From contig PIYN01000015.1 of assembly GCA_003601775.1 (NCBI GenBank), positions 1 to 32,706 of the forward strand: a stretch of 32,706 bases of DNA, read 5' to 3'. Origin of the DNA: Candidatus Bathyarchaeota archaeon. Its GTDB lineage: Archaea > Thermoproteota > Bathyarchaeia > TCS64 > PIYN01. The stretch's first letter is position 1, and the number at the start of each line of letters is the position of its first letter. The notes below the pieces were generated by a model. It did not search any database and was not told where the DNA came from. It saw only the letters and a list, made by a program, of their open reading frames with translations. This document shows, piece after piece, positions 22,716 through 30,748 of the stretch. A program made the translations under genes and the position numbers.

Positions 22716-22719
22716 CATC

Positions 22720-23181
22720 TCAGGTGCTGATCTCCTCTACCTCAAAGCGCGTTATCTTGGACAGGTCCTCGGCCCTTATCTCGACGCCCAAGTCATGCCT
22801 CCCTGAGCCGAAGTTCACCCTCTCCTGCTCAAGGAGTGACCTATCCACGATCGTCCTTATCTGTCTCTTATGCCCGTAGGGAGGGAGCGCCCCCATCTCG
22901 TACCCGGTGATCTCCTTGATCTCCTCCGGCCTCGCGAATCTCAGTCTTTCTCCCACGATCTCCTCTATCTTGGCGATATTCATCCTCCTATCGCCGGGGA
23001 CGATTACCAGGAGAGGGCCCCCGCTCTCCCTTCCCATCAATAGGATGGTCTTGCAGACCTCCCTCCGCTCCACCCCGGCTAATCTGACCACATCGTCGAC
23101 GGTGTATGCGTGTTCGGGGAGGTGGAGCAACCGGTAGCCGATGCCCCTCTCCTCCAGCATCTCGATGATCCTCGGCCTCAT
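22720..23181 (-). CDS. YbaK/ProX-type aminoacyl-tRNA deacylase
   Basis: The 153-residue protein has the YbaK/INS fold, a trans-editing hydrolase that clears wrongly charged tRNAs. Visible are the start LEERGIGYRLLHLPEHAYTVDDVVRLAGVERREVCKTILLM, the conserved lysine in VCKTILLM (typically essential), VIVPGDRRMNIAKIEEIVGERLRFARPEEIKEITGYEMGALPPYGHKRQIRTIVD with the GxxPP-like motif (GALPPYG), and VNFGSGRHDLGVEI. It starts at ATG 23181, 28 bases after the phosphodiesterase stop, probably the same transcript. Which amino acid it edits is not evident. Confidence 0.88.
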   Translation of the reverse strand: MRPRIIEMLEERGIGYRLLHLPEHAYTVDDVVRLAGVERREVCKTILLMGRESGGPLLVIVPGDRRMNIAKIEEIVGERLRFARPEEIKEITGYEMGALPPYGHKRQIRTIVDRSLLEQERVNFGSGRHDLGVEIRAEDLSKITRFEVEEIST

Positions 23182-23209
23182 ACCCCTCGCCCCCCATTGG
23201 TCTCTCCAT

Positions 23210-24592
23210 CTAAGCCTCTGGTAGGGGCCTTCCCTTCATATCCGCGGGGATGGGTACGCCCAGGGCCTTCAGCACCGTGGGGGCGATGTCCATGATCTTC
23301 AGCTCCCTCTCCACACCCCCGAGGTCCCTCTGGGGGTCGTAGTAGATGTAGAGGCCATACTTATCGTGGACCGCGTCATCCGGCCCGGTGTCGTTCTCTG
23401 GTAGATAGAGGTCCCTCTGCCCCAGTGTCCCGGCCGACCTCCAGTAGAGGTCGTCGAAGTAGACCATGAGGTCAGGCGGGTTCCCCCTACACTCGAGGAA
23501 GACCTCCTCGGGCTTCAGGACCCTCGTCCTCCACTCCTCCCCCTTCGGCCCCCTGATGCGCCGGATCCTCTCGGCCACCTCCTCCCTCACCCGCTCGTAA
23601 TCAGCCGGGTCGATGACCCCCTCCTCCTCCCTCCCCTTGACGTTGAGGAAGACCCGGGCGTAGTAGCCGCCCCATCCCCAGGCGACCGTCCTGCTCCAAT
23701 CCACGTCCGCCTCCCCCAGCCGCGTCACCCCCTTCACCGGGGTCCTCAACCTCAGGAGCCCCTCCTTGATGAGCCAGCTGTTGAAGCAGAAGGCCCCCTT
23801 CATCCTCTTCGCGCCGTGGTCCGAGGCGACGAGGACGGCAGTGTCCTCGTCGAGGAGTGAGAGGACCTCCCCCATCTTCTTGTCGAGGTAGACGTAGTAG
23901 TCCTCCACGACGCTCTGGAACTTGTTCCCGGGGACGTATAGGTGGTGCTCCTCGTCGAAGTACTTCCAGAAGGCGTGGTGGACCCTGTCGAGGCCGATCT
24001 CCACGAACATGAAGAAACCCCAGTCCTTCTCCTGGAGGAGGTACTTGATGACCTCGAAGCGCCTCTCCGTCATCTCGTAGACCTGCTGGAGGAGGCCCTC
24101 CTTGTCCTCAACCCTGAACTCCACGTCCGGGATGTACTCCCCCACCAGGGCCTCTATCTCCCCCTTCAAACTGTGGGGGTAGGTGTACTCCCTCTTGGTG
24201 TCGGGGGTGAGGAAACAGGAGATGAGCCAGCCATTGATCGGGGTGGGCGGATAGCTGGGGGGGACAGCCACGACACAGGACTTCATCCCCCTCACGGCCA
24301 AGATGTCCCAGAGCTTCCTCTCCCTCACACTCAGGGAGGAGGCGATCCAGATATCCCTATAGGAGTAATCCTTCCGGTTCCTGAAGCCGTAGAGACCGAG
24401 TCGCCCAGGGTCCTTCCCCGTCGCCATCACCATCCAGGCGGGGATAGTGATCGGCGGATCACAGCTCTCAAGGCGGCCATAGACACCATGCTCCATCAGC
24501 CTCCTGAAATTCGGCAGTCTACCTATGAAGCGCCTGAACATCAACTCCGGCGCCGCACAGTCCAGCCCAGCCAAAAGGAGCCTCTTCGCCAT
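23210..24592 (-). CDS. Type I phosphodiesterase / nucleotide pyrophosphatase family protein
   Basis: The 460-residue product belongs to the alkaline phosphatase superfamily. Metal ligands and nucleophile are visible: Asp in LLAGLDCAAPELM (residue 10), Thr in DPPITIPAWMVMATGKDPGRLGLYGFRN (near residue 49), GLDRVHHAFWKYFDEEHH (His/Asp), and VASDHGAKRMKGAFCFNSWLI. The end reads IMDIAPTVLKALGVPIPADMKGRPL, typical of the family. No signal peptide is seen, so it is cytoplasmic. ATG 24592 follows GGGGTGAAG. Archaea often keep a homologue next to ATP sulfurylase and APS kinase genes; here ATP sulfurylase lies upstream on the same strand. The substrate, perhaps a sulfonucleotide, is inferred. Confidence 0.85.
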   Translation of the reverse strand: MAKRLLLAGLDCAAPELMFRRFIGRLPNFRRLMEHGVYGRLESCDPPITIPAWMVMATGKDPGRLGLYGFRNRKDYSYRDIWIASSLSVRERKLWDILAVRGMKSCVVAVPPSYPPTPINGWLISCFLTPDTKREYTYPHSLKGEIEALVGEYIPDVEFRVEDKEGLLQQVYEMTERRFEVIKYLLQEKDWGFFMFVEIGLDRVHHAFWKYFDEEHHLYVPGNKFQSVVEDYYVYLDKKMGEVLSLLDEDTAVLVASDHGAKRMKGAFCFNSWLIKEGLLRLRTPVKGVTRLGEADVDWSRTVAWGWGGYYARVFLNVKGREEEGVIDPADYERVREEVAERIRRIRGPKGEEWRTRVLKPEEVFLECRGNPPDLMVYFDDLYWRSAGTLGQRDLYLPENDTGPDDAVHDKYGLYIYYDPQRDLGGVERELKIMDIAPTVLKALGVPIPADMKGRPLPEA

Positions 24593-24691
24593 ACCACTTC
24601 ACCCCTGGAGTGAATCTCATATTTAAGTGTGCCATCACCATGAGGACATAGCGACCCCCAGACCTTGAGGAGAGACCTCAGCAAGTATCCG

Positions 24692-24723
24692 ATGTCACTG
24701 CCTCCCCCCGCCGTCAGTGACAT
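24692..24723 (-). repeat. 9-bp inverted repeat in the gap between sat and the phosphodiesterase gene
   Basis: ATGTCACTG (24692-24700) and CAGTGACAT (24715-24723) are perfect inverted copies around a 14-base C-rich spacer. Nearby, TGAGG/CCTCA (24666-24680) forms a second small hairpin. The repeats lie in the 202-base gap after the sat stop codon. They may be a transcription terminator, a leader structure or a protein-binding site for the phosphodiesterase gene. TATA-like CTTAAATATG (near 24618-24627) is a likely promoter for that gene. Confidence 0.4.
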
Positions 24724-24794
24724 AAATCATAGATATCTTCCACACCCTTATTTTAAGAGCGCCTCTGTCCAAGGTTAGGTCTCCTAAAGCTTCT

Positions 24795-25943
24795 TTACTC
24801 CACGAAGGGCTTCTCCCACTTGAGGATCACGTCCACGACCTCGGGGCGCATCATCTCCCTCGGCGGCCTCTCCCTCCTCATGAGCATCTCCCTGATCCTC
24901 GTGCCGCTGAACCTCACATGGTCCGCCTCCCCGTGGGGGCAGACCTTCTCGTTGGTGACGCCGCCGCACTTCCTGCAGTAGAAGAAGGACCTGAAGAAGA
25001 GGGGTGTGATCCCCAGGTCTGGGTACTCGTCGAAGATCTCCTGGGCCTCGTAGGGCTTGTAGAAGTTCCCGACACCTGCGTGATCCCTCCCGACGATGAA
25101 GTGGGTGCAGCCGAAGTTCTTCCGCACGATGGCGTGGAAGACCGCCTCCCTCGGCCCGGCGTAGCGCATCTCCATCTCCAAGACAGCCAAGACGGCCGTG
25201 TCCCTGAGGTAATAGCCTCTTATCAGCACCTCATAGGCCTCCAGGATGACCTCGTCCCGGAAGTCCCCCGGCTTCTTCCTCCCGATGAGCGGATGTATGA
25301 GGAGGCCGTCGACGAAGGAGAGGGCGGTCTTCTGCACATACTCGTGCCCCAGGTGGGGGGGGTTCCTCGTCTGGAAGCCCGCGACGGTCCTCCATCCCTT
25401 CTCCTTGAAGAGGACCCTCGTCTCCTTCGGCTTCAGCCTATAGACGGCGAACCTGCTCTCCGACTCCCTGAAGAGGTCGATCTCTCCGCCGAGGAGGACG
25501 GGTTTCATCTCCCAGGTCTTCGCCACCCCGGGGTGCCTTGGATCCAGCGTTCTATAGACCCTCTTGGCGTGAATCTTTCTATCGAGCCTATACTTCTCCT
25601 CCAAATGGAGTATCGCGAAGGGCCTTCCTTGTATGTCCGTGACGGCCACGTCATCCCCCTCATCGATCTCCCGAGCCTCCTCCTCGGAGACGTCTAAGAC
25701 TATGGGGTAAGTCCACGGCAACCTGTTGGAGAGCCTCCCCTCCTCCAGGACCGAGAGATAGTCCTCCCGCAGAAGGGGCCCTTCCAGAGGGCTGAAGGCC
25801 CCTGAGGCGATGTTCTCGAGATCCTTCACCAGTTCTCTGGACACCCTAACCTTAGGGAGCTCCTCCGCCTCCTCCGAGGCCCTGCGCCCCCTCTCTCCTC
25901 GGAGGAACCTGTCTATCAGCCTGCCGCCGTGGGGGAGGGCCAT
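24795..25943 (-). CDS. sat: ATP sulfurylase (sulfate adenylyltransferase)
   Basis: The 382-residue enzyme joins sulfate and ATP to APS and pyrophosphate, or runs backwards in sulfite oxidation. The catalytic motif is VAGFQTRNPPHLGHEYVQK (QXRNPXH-type), the second signature is IVGRDHAGVGNFY, and SGTRIREMLMRRERPPREMMRPEVVDVIL closes the domain. A zinc-type CRKCGGVTNEKVCPH near residue 335 is typical of archaeal and bacterial dissimilatory-like single-domain forms. No APS kinase domain is fused. ATG 25943 stands 17 bases after the ribbon-helix-helix gene, so both are in one operon. APS kinase and APS reductase are not in the window; the pathway direction stays open. Confidence 0.95.
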   Translation of the reverse strand: MALPHGGRLIDRFLRGERGRRASEEAEELPKVRVSRELVKDLENIASGAFSPLEGPLLREDYLSVLEEGRLSNRLPWTYPIVLDVSEEEAREIDEGDDVAVTDIQGRPFAILHLEEKYRLDRKIHAKRVYRTLDPRHPGVAKTWEMKPVLLGGEIDLFRESESRFAVYRLKPKETRVLFKEKGWRTVAGFQTRNPPHLGHEYVQKTALSFVDGLLIHPLIGRKKPGDFRDEVILEAYEVLIRGYYLRDTAVLAVLEMEMRYAGPREAVFHAIVRKNFGCTHFIVGRDHAGVGNFYKPYEAQEIFDEYPDLGITPLFFRSFFYCRKCGGVTNEKVCPHGEADHVRFSGTRIREMLMRRERPPREMMRPEVVDVILKWEKPFVE

Positions 25944-25960
25944 CTCCCTCCTCGCCCCTT

Positions 25961-26200
25961 CTAAGGGATGTACCCGAGGCGCCTCAGGCGCTCCTTGATC
26001 TTCCGCTCCTCCTCCTCCGTGTAGACGGGCTCCTCCGAGAACTCGCTCTGTAGGCGGTAGGTGATGTAGTCGGAGACCGTGGAGAAGCTCGTCCCCTTTA
26101 TCCTCTCAGCGACCTTATCGTAGAGCCACTTCGGGATCTCGATCGAGACCCTATCCTCTCTCCCGTCCAATCCAATCACACTCGAAGTAATTATCGGCAT
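25961..26200 (-). CDS. Ribbon-helix-helix-like DNA-binding protein
   Basis: The 79-residue product has VSIEIPKWLYDKVAERIKGTSFSTVSDYITYRLQSEF, the strand-helix-helix pattern of CopG-like repressors (strand at VSIEI, helices at LYDKVAERI and VSDYITYRLQ). An acidic then basic tail follows. Genes for such proteins often stand just before sat in archaea, and here they are 17 bases apart, so it may control the sulfate gene set. ATG 26200 is near a TATA-like TTACATAAAG (26213-26222), implying little or no leader. Confidence 0.7.
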   Translation of the reverse strand: MPIITSSVIGLDGREDRVSIEIPKWLYDKVAERIKGTSFSTVSDYITYRLQSEFSEEPVYTEEEERKIKERLRRLGYIP

Positions 26201-26261
26201 GGGGTTTTAACCTTTATGTAATGGACCGCTGAGAAAGAGACAGAGACTCAGGCGTCTCTCC

Positions 26262-26594
26262 CTATAGAAAGCTCTCATCCGCTATCTGGATCAGCTCCTC
26301 CTTCTCCTCCTCGTCCAACTCCCCCCTTATAGCGATGATCTGGTAGGCAGTCCGCTTCACGAGGATCTCGTGGATCACGTACCGCTCCCCTGCCCTCACA
26401 TACTCCAGCCGACCTCTGGAGACCTCCTCCATCTCCTCAAGGGCCTCCTCAGCGAACTCCCTACCCAGGAGCTCCCCCCTGAGCCTCTCCCTGTACTCCT
26501 CGCTCCACTGAACAGGATAAACGACCTCTCGCCCTAACTCCCGCACATAGACGGGCTTAGGCCTATAGAGGGGCTCACCCTCAACCAACGGCAT
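26262..26594 (-). CDS. Hypothetical protein, about 110 aa
   Basis: The product (MPLVEGEPLYRPKPVYVRELGREVVYPVQWSEEYRERLRGELLGREFAEEALEEMEEVSRGRLEYVRAGERYVIHEILVKRTAYQIIAIRGELDEEEKEELIQIADESFL) is acidic with a likely central helix and a beta-rich C-terminal half. I recognise no family. ATG 26594 is chosen because the TATA-like GGCTTATATATC (26626-26637) lies about 37 bases upstream; an in-frame TTG at 26624 would overlap the promoter. It ends 61 bases before the ribbon-helix-helix gene. Confidence 0.65.
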   Translation of the reverse strand: MPLVEGEPLYRPKPVYVRELGREVVYPVQWSEEYRERLRGELLGREFAEEALEEMEEVSRGRLEYVRAGERYVIHEILVKRTAYQIIAIRGELDEEEKEELIQIADESFL

Positions 26595-26767
26595 CCCAAT
26601 CACCCAATTCTCACAACCTCCCAAGATATATAAGCCTCACTGGAGGGGTTTGGAGACCAACGAGTTCTCCAGAGATATGGAACCGGTTCAAGTTAAATGT
26701 ATAGCGCCATCAATACATAGCTTTAGCATGGAACCCTTTGAAACTCTCTACTTCATCTGTGGAGACC

Positions 26768-27667
26768 TTAGGTCCCTGCTGTTAGTCCCAACAGCTCCTC
26801 AGGGTTCTCCTTCACCATCCTCCTCACCTCCTTGGGGCTGATCCCATGCTCCAGCAGCAGTCGGATATAGAGGCGGAGGCCCTCGGCTGGCGGGGGGTTG
26901 TTCACCTGCCCGAGGTCGCTCGAGAGGATGTAGTGCTCGGCCCCGACCTCCCGGACGGCCTCCACGACCCTGTGGATGGAGGTGCACTTCCAGGCCGGTG
27001 AGAGGGAGGAGTAGCAGAGCTCGAGGAGGGCTCCTCTCTCCGCCATCCACCTCTGCTGCCTGATGGACAGGGCTGCCGTGGGGAAGAAGATATGGGTCAC
27101 GACGATCTTCCTGACACCTCGGCGGAGGGCCTCCTCCACCAGGTCCATCGACTCCTCCACCGAGAGATGGGAGGTCGCGAGGACAGCATCCGCCTCCGCG
27201 ATGGAGTCCAGTATCGGCCTCAAACGAGGATCGAGGCCCCCATCCTCAGCGTAGATGGTTATCCCCTCGAAGTCTTCGTAGAACCTGGGCTTCCTGTAGT
27301 CAAGCCTCGACCCATACTTCCCCAATTCACCGAAGTGTCTACGGTGGTTGAGAGCATCAACGGAGGGCATCCAGACGATCTTCGCCCCTAGCCTCAGGGC
27401 CGCGTCGACGGCGAAGGGGTTGAGGCCGCCCACGGCGTAGTTGAGCGTGATGCCCCCATAGACTTCTACGCCAGGGACGACCCTGTGGGTGAGGTAGGCT
27501 CGGTCGACCGTCGGGAGGTGATGGTGCTTGAAGAGGATGCCCCGCATACCCGCGGCCTCAGCCCCCTCCGCTGCCTCCACGGCATCCATGAGCCGAGGGA
27601 AGACGCTGGGCCCTGCGTGGAGGTGGATATCAAGGGCACCCCTAAGAAGTTCAAGGTCCTCTCTCAA
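26768..27667 (-). CDS. DUF6282-like metal-dependent hydrolase
   Basis: The product, about 299 residues from TTG 27667, has an amidohydrolase-like pattern: GALDIHLHAGPSVFPRLMDAVEAAEGAEAAGMRGILFKHHHLPTVDRA with the HXH metal motif, TLNYAVGGLNPFAVDAALRLGAKIVWMPSVDALNHRRHFG, ADAVLATSHLSVEESMDLVEEALRRGVRKIVVTHIF, and YILSSDLGQVNNPPPAEGLRLYI with the late Asp. These match the DUF6282 group of TIM-barrel hydrolases. A GTG at 27724 would extend the frame by 19 residues, but it overlaps the TATA-like CCCCTTAAAACCC, so the later TTG is preferred. The substrate is unknown. Confidence 0.75.
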   Translation of the reverse strand: MREDLELLRGALDIHLHAGPSVFPRLMDAVEAAEGAEAAGMRGILFKHHHLPTVDRAYLTHRVVPGVEVYGGITLNYAVGGLNPFAVDAALRLGAKIVWMPSVDALNHRRHFGELGKYGSRLDYRKPRFYEDFEGITIYAEDGGLDPRLRPILDSIAEADAVLATSHLSVEESMDLVEEALRRGVRKIVVTHIFFPTAALSIRQQRWMAERGALLELCYSSLSPAWKCTSIHRVVEAVREVGAEHYILSSDLGQVNNPPPAEGLRLYIRLLLEHGISPKEVRRMVKENPEELLGLTAGT

Positions 27668-27747
27668 TAGATATACCCCGATGAGATGTTGGACATAGGG
27701 TTTTAAGGGGCTTTCCCCTGTCACCTACCCCGGAGATTTTTAAGCGG

Positions 27748-28602
27748 TTACTTCTTTCTGCTCCAGAACCTGTACCAGTGCCTGAGGGAGTTCTCCCTCC
27801 TCTCCGGCGTCTTCGCCTCGTAGAAGGGGGGGTAGCCGTCGTGTTTGACGGCCTCCTCCATCGTGGCTCCCTCCTCTATCAGCCGCTTCATCTCCTCCCT
27901 CACGGCCTTGAAGAAGGAGAGGTGCTTCTCCACCTCAGCCTTATCTGAGAGGGGTCCATGCCCGGGTATGATCCTCTCCACGTCCATCTCCATTATCATC
28001 TCGAAGGCCTCTATCCACTTGTCCGGGTCGGCGGACTCGTCCCCTGCCCAGGGGAAGGTCTTCGCGAAGAGGAGGTCCCCGGCGAAGAGGACCCTCTCCT
28101 CCGGGATGTAGACGATGCTCGAGCCCGCAGTATGCCCTCCGGTGTGGATCATCTCGACGGTGATCTCCCCGTCACCGAGGATGAAACGCTCCTCGAAGGT
28201 CTTCGTCGGGAGGACGATCCTCAGGCCCTCGTAGAGCCAGGCCCTCTCAGGGCTCCTCTGCCTCAGGTTCTCCAGCATCTTCTCCAGGTTCCCCGGGGCC
28301 CAGTCCTCCCCGAGGAGGTGCTCCATCCTCTCCCTCAGGAGCCTATGACCGACGATCTCGCAGTCCTCGAAGACCTGGCTCCCGAAGACGTGGTCCCCAT
28401 GGTAGTGGGTGAGGAGAAGATGGGTGACCCCCCTATCCGTCAGCCCCTCTATCGCCTCCCTAAAGGCCTTGGCGGAGCCCGGGTACTGAGCGTCGACGGC
28501 GACCGCCCCATACTTTAGGAGGATCACCCCCACGTTTCCTCCAGTCTTTCCCTCCATGTTCGCGTAGACGCTGTCAGAAACCTTCTCGAGCCTCATCTCC
28601 AT
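27748..28602 (-). CDS. Metallo-beta-lactamase fold hydrolase
   Basis: The 284-residue protein has the THYHGDH (HXHXDH) zinc motif near residue 86-92, GGHTAGSSIVYIPEERVLFAGDLLFAKTFPWAGDE with the third metal His and bridging Asp, and IIPGHGPLSDKAEVEKHLSFFKAVREEM with the last His. These are the metal ligands of the glyoxalase II/beta-lactamase-like family; it is cytoplasmic, without a signal peptide. Length and C-terminal helices (FFKAVREEMKRLIEEGATMEEAVKHDGYPPFYE) resemble the quinoprotein relay/MBL group of putative hydrolases. ATG 28602 follows a TATA-like ATTTTTAAG 35-45 bases upstream. The substrate is unknown; neighbours give no pathway. Confidence 0.85.
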   Translation of the reverse strand: MEMRLEKVSDSVYANMEGKTGGNVGVILLKYGAVAVDAQYPGSAKAFREAIEGLTDRGVTHLLLTHYHGDHVFGSQVFEDCEIVGHRLLRERMEHLLGEDWAPGNLEKMLENLRQRSPERAWLYEGLRIVLPTKTFEERFILGDGEITVEMIHTGGHTAGSSIVYIPEERVLFAGDLLFAKTFPWAGDESADPDKWIEAFEMIMEMDVERIIPGHGPLSDKAEVEKHLSFFKAVREEMKRLIEEGATMEEAVKHDGYPPFYEAKTPERRENSLRHWYRFWSRKK

Positions 28603-28639
28603 ATAGACTCAACTCCTCAACAGGGAATATACGCGGGGG

Positions 28640-28650
28640 AGACTTAAAAA
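28640..28650 (-). promoter_or_regulatory. TATA box of the metallo-beta-lactamase gene
   Basis: The minus strand reads ATTTTTAAGTC, 38-48 bases before the ATG at 28602, in the short gap after the surface-protein gene. It indicates separate transcription of the hydrolase gene, with a leader of about 15 bases. Confidence 0.4.
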
Positions 28651-28663
28651 TTGGACGGAGTGG

Positions 28664-30664
28664 CTACTCCTCCTCTTCCTCCACCCAGAAGTACCTGCGC
28701 CATAGGAAGAAGGCCGCCACCCCCGCCCCCACGCCCCCGATGAGGACGTAGAGGTAGGGCGGGGAGAGGAGGAGCCCTATAACGGGCTTCTTGGCAGTGA
28801 AGGACAGCGGGGCGCTCGCGCAGGACTGGTACTGATCGTCCCCGGGGAAGGTGGCCTGGACGGTCCACGTCCCAGGCTTCGTCGGCTTAAAGGACGTGGT
28901 GAAAGAGCCATCGCCCCCCGTCGTAGTGGGGACCTCCTCGACGGGGCCATCTGGCCCGATGAAGGTGATGATCACCTCGCGGTTCGCCACAGAGGGATTT
29001 AGGATGCCGCTTACTGTGACGCTCTTCTTGAGGGTGACGCTCTCGGGGGAGACGCTGAGGGCGTCTATCCGGGAGACGCCCAGCTGGACCGTGAAGCTGA
29101 CGTTGGAACTGACCCCTGCCTGGCATGTCGCGTTCCCCTCCCACCTCGCTTGGACGGTCCATGTACCGGTCTTCGTGGGGGTGTAGGTGTCCGTGAAGAA
29201 GCCCGTCGCGTTCGCCATAGCCTCTCTTAAGACGGTCTCCCCCTCGCTCTCGTAGACGAGGGTGACGGTGACACCGCCGTGGCTGATCCTCCCCGAGACG
29301 GTTAAGTCCTCTCCGACCCGGATGGTCTCCCTCGAGACGGAGCAGTTGACCTGGGTCGGGTACTTCACCGTATAGGAGCCCTCATCTATGGCGCTGTTCC
29401 CCACGAGGTCGAAGACCTGGACGAGGTACTGGACGATGGTCCCCGCGGGGAGGCCGGGTATCTCGCCCCCATAGAGGCCGCTGGATAGGGGGCTCATTTG
29501 AAGTGAAGACTGGGTCTTCCATCCGTCCGTCGTGTAGTTGAGGAGGACCTTGGCGACCCTGGACTCGTTGTCCCCCGCCTCGGCCAAGATCGTGACCGCC
29601 TCATCGGGCAGGGCCTGCGTCGGGGGGTCGGAGATGGAGACCGTGGGGGGGTCGAAGTCTGTCTTGACCATGAACTCCACGTCTCCTGCTCCCACCTCTG
29701 CTATGAGGATGAGGTGGTAGAGGGTCTCCCCTCCATAGGGCGCCGTATAGTTGATCATCATGTCTTGGCCTGGATACTCGCAGCTCGCCGTCCTCTCCGG
29801 GACCCTAAAGGCGAGTTCTCCAGCGTCCGCCGGCGTATAGAGGTTATACCCTCCGTAGATCTCCGTGAAGTTCCCCGTCCCGCCCGTATAGTTTCCGTAG
29901 AGGTAGGCCTCCTCTGGGAGAGGGACGCCGCTCAGGGTCGTCCCGATCCCCTGGGAGGGGGTTGCCATGAGGTAGAGGCGGGCCTCATACATATCAAGGG
30001 TGTCAGGGACCCTGATGAGGATGAGGAGTTGTCTCGCCGGGGTTACGAATTCATAGGCCCAGCTTGTGTTCCCCACTGGGGAGCTATTGACGCAGCCCTC
30101 CATGTACCGGGAGTACCAGACGTCGGTCTCGATGTGCTCGATGACCATGAAGGTCGCGGCCTCCGAGCCGTTGCTCTCCCTCGGGTCGTTCACGATCTGG
30201 AAGCTGTAGTTCCCCGCCTTCTCCGGGATGAAGTAGGGCTCCTCCACGGTTGTGCCGAGGTGCTCAGGCAGCCCAGCCGCCTCCGTGTGGTAGGAGACCA
30301 GCTCGTGGTCCGGGTCGAAGACGTAGATGTCATAGTCCGTCAGGGGGCTCGTCTCGTTCAAATGGATCCAGTCGCCGTAGCAGTAGACATGATAGGTTCT
30401 CCCCGCGACGAGGGGGTATATGTAGGTCCAGTTGGCGCCCACCGGGATGGAGCCGTTCTCGATCCGCTGGGGGAGGACGGGCTTGGGGACGTAGGTGTAG
30501 TTCCCGACGCCATAGGGGACGGAGAGCTGTGCCTCCACCCCCCTGAGCTTGACGATCGGCAGATCGAGGTGGAGGGAGAGGACTGTAAGCATGAACAGTA
30601 ACAGGAGGAGCCTCGCCCTCCACTTCCTACTGCGGTGCAGAAGCCTTCCCCTCTGAGACCCCAC
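28664..30664 (-). CDS. Secreted, membrane-anchored surface protein with Ig-like repeats
   Basis: The 666-residue protein has a basic N-terminus and a signal peptide (RARLLLLLFMLTVLSLHLDLPIV), a large extracellular part, and a C-terminal membrane helix (VIGLLLSPPYLYVLIGGVGAGVAAFFLW) followed by a short acidic tail. Residues of about 50-340 are Tyr-, Asn- and Pro-rich beta structure; then come an Ig-like domain (PPTVSISDPPTQALPDEAVTILAEAGDNESRVAKVLLNYTTDGW) and two related repeats near 435-625 (TYTPTKTGTWTVQARWEGNATCQAG and SFKPTKPGTWTVQATFPGDDQYQSCAS). NXS/T sequons are frequent, so it is probably N-glycosylated. The start is GTG 30664. Such proteins occur in S-layers and sugar-binding systems; no specific partner can be named. 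Confidence 0.85.
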   Translation of the reverse strand: MGSQRGRLLHRSRKWRARLLLLLFMLTVLSLHLDLPIVKLRGVEAQLSVPYGVGNYTYVPKPVLPQRIENGSIPVGANWTYIYPLVAGRTYHVYCYGDWIHLNETSPLTDYDIYVFDPDHELVSYHTEAAGLPEHLGTTVEEPYFIPEKAGNYSFQIVNDPRESNGSEAATFMVIEHIETDVWYSRYMEGCVNSSPVGNTSWAYEFVTPARQLLILIRVPDTLDMYEARLYLMATPSQGIGTTLSGVPLPEEAYLYGNYTGGTGNFTEIYGGYNLYTPADAGELAFRVPERTASCEYPGQDMMINYTAPYGGETLYHLILIAEVGAGDVEFMVKTDFDPPTVSISDPPTQALPDEAVTILAEAGDNESRVAKVLLNYTTDGWKTQSSLQMSPLSSGLYGGEIPGLPAGTIVQYLVQVFDLVGNSAIDEGSYTVKYPTQVNCSVSRETIRVGEDLTVSGRISHGGVTVTLVYESEGETVLREAMANATGFFTDTYTPTKTGTWTVQARWEGNATCQAGVSSNVSFTVQLGVSRIDALSVSPESVTLKKSVTVSGILNPSVANREVIITFIGPDGPVEEVPTTTGGDGSFTTSFKPTKPGTWTVQATFPGDDQYQSCASAPLSFTAKKPVIGLLLSPPYLYVLIGGVGAGVAAFFLWRRYFWVEEEEE

Positions 30665-30748
30665 GCTGAGCCGTTTTAGTTGATTCTGGAATGGGGGTCT
30701 GGTAGTTAAAGGAATTATGAAGTTGAGATACAGTTCAGTGATCCCTTC

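Noticed and set aside
24541-24723. 60-residue frame on the minus strand beginning inside the inverted repeat
   Set aside because: It overlaps the start of the phosphodiesterase gene in another frame and has no family features; its TATA-like upstream sequence is probably coincidental.
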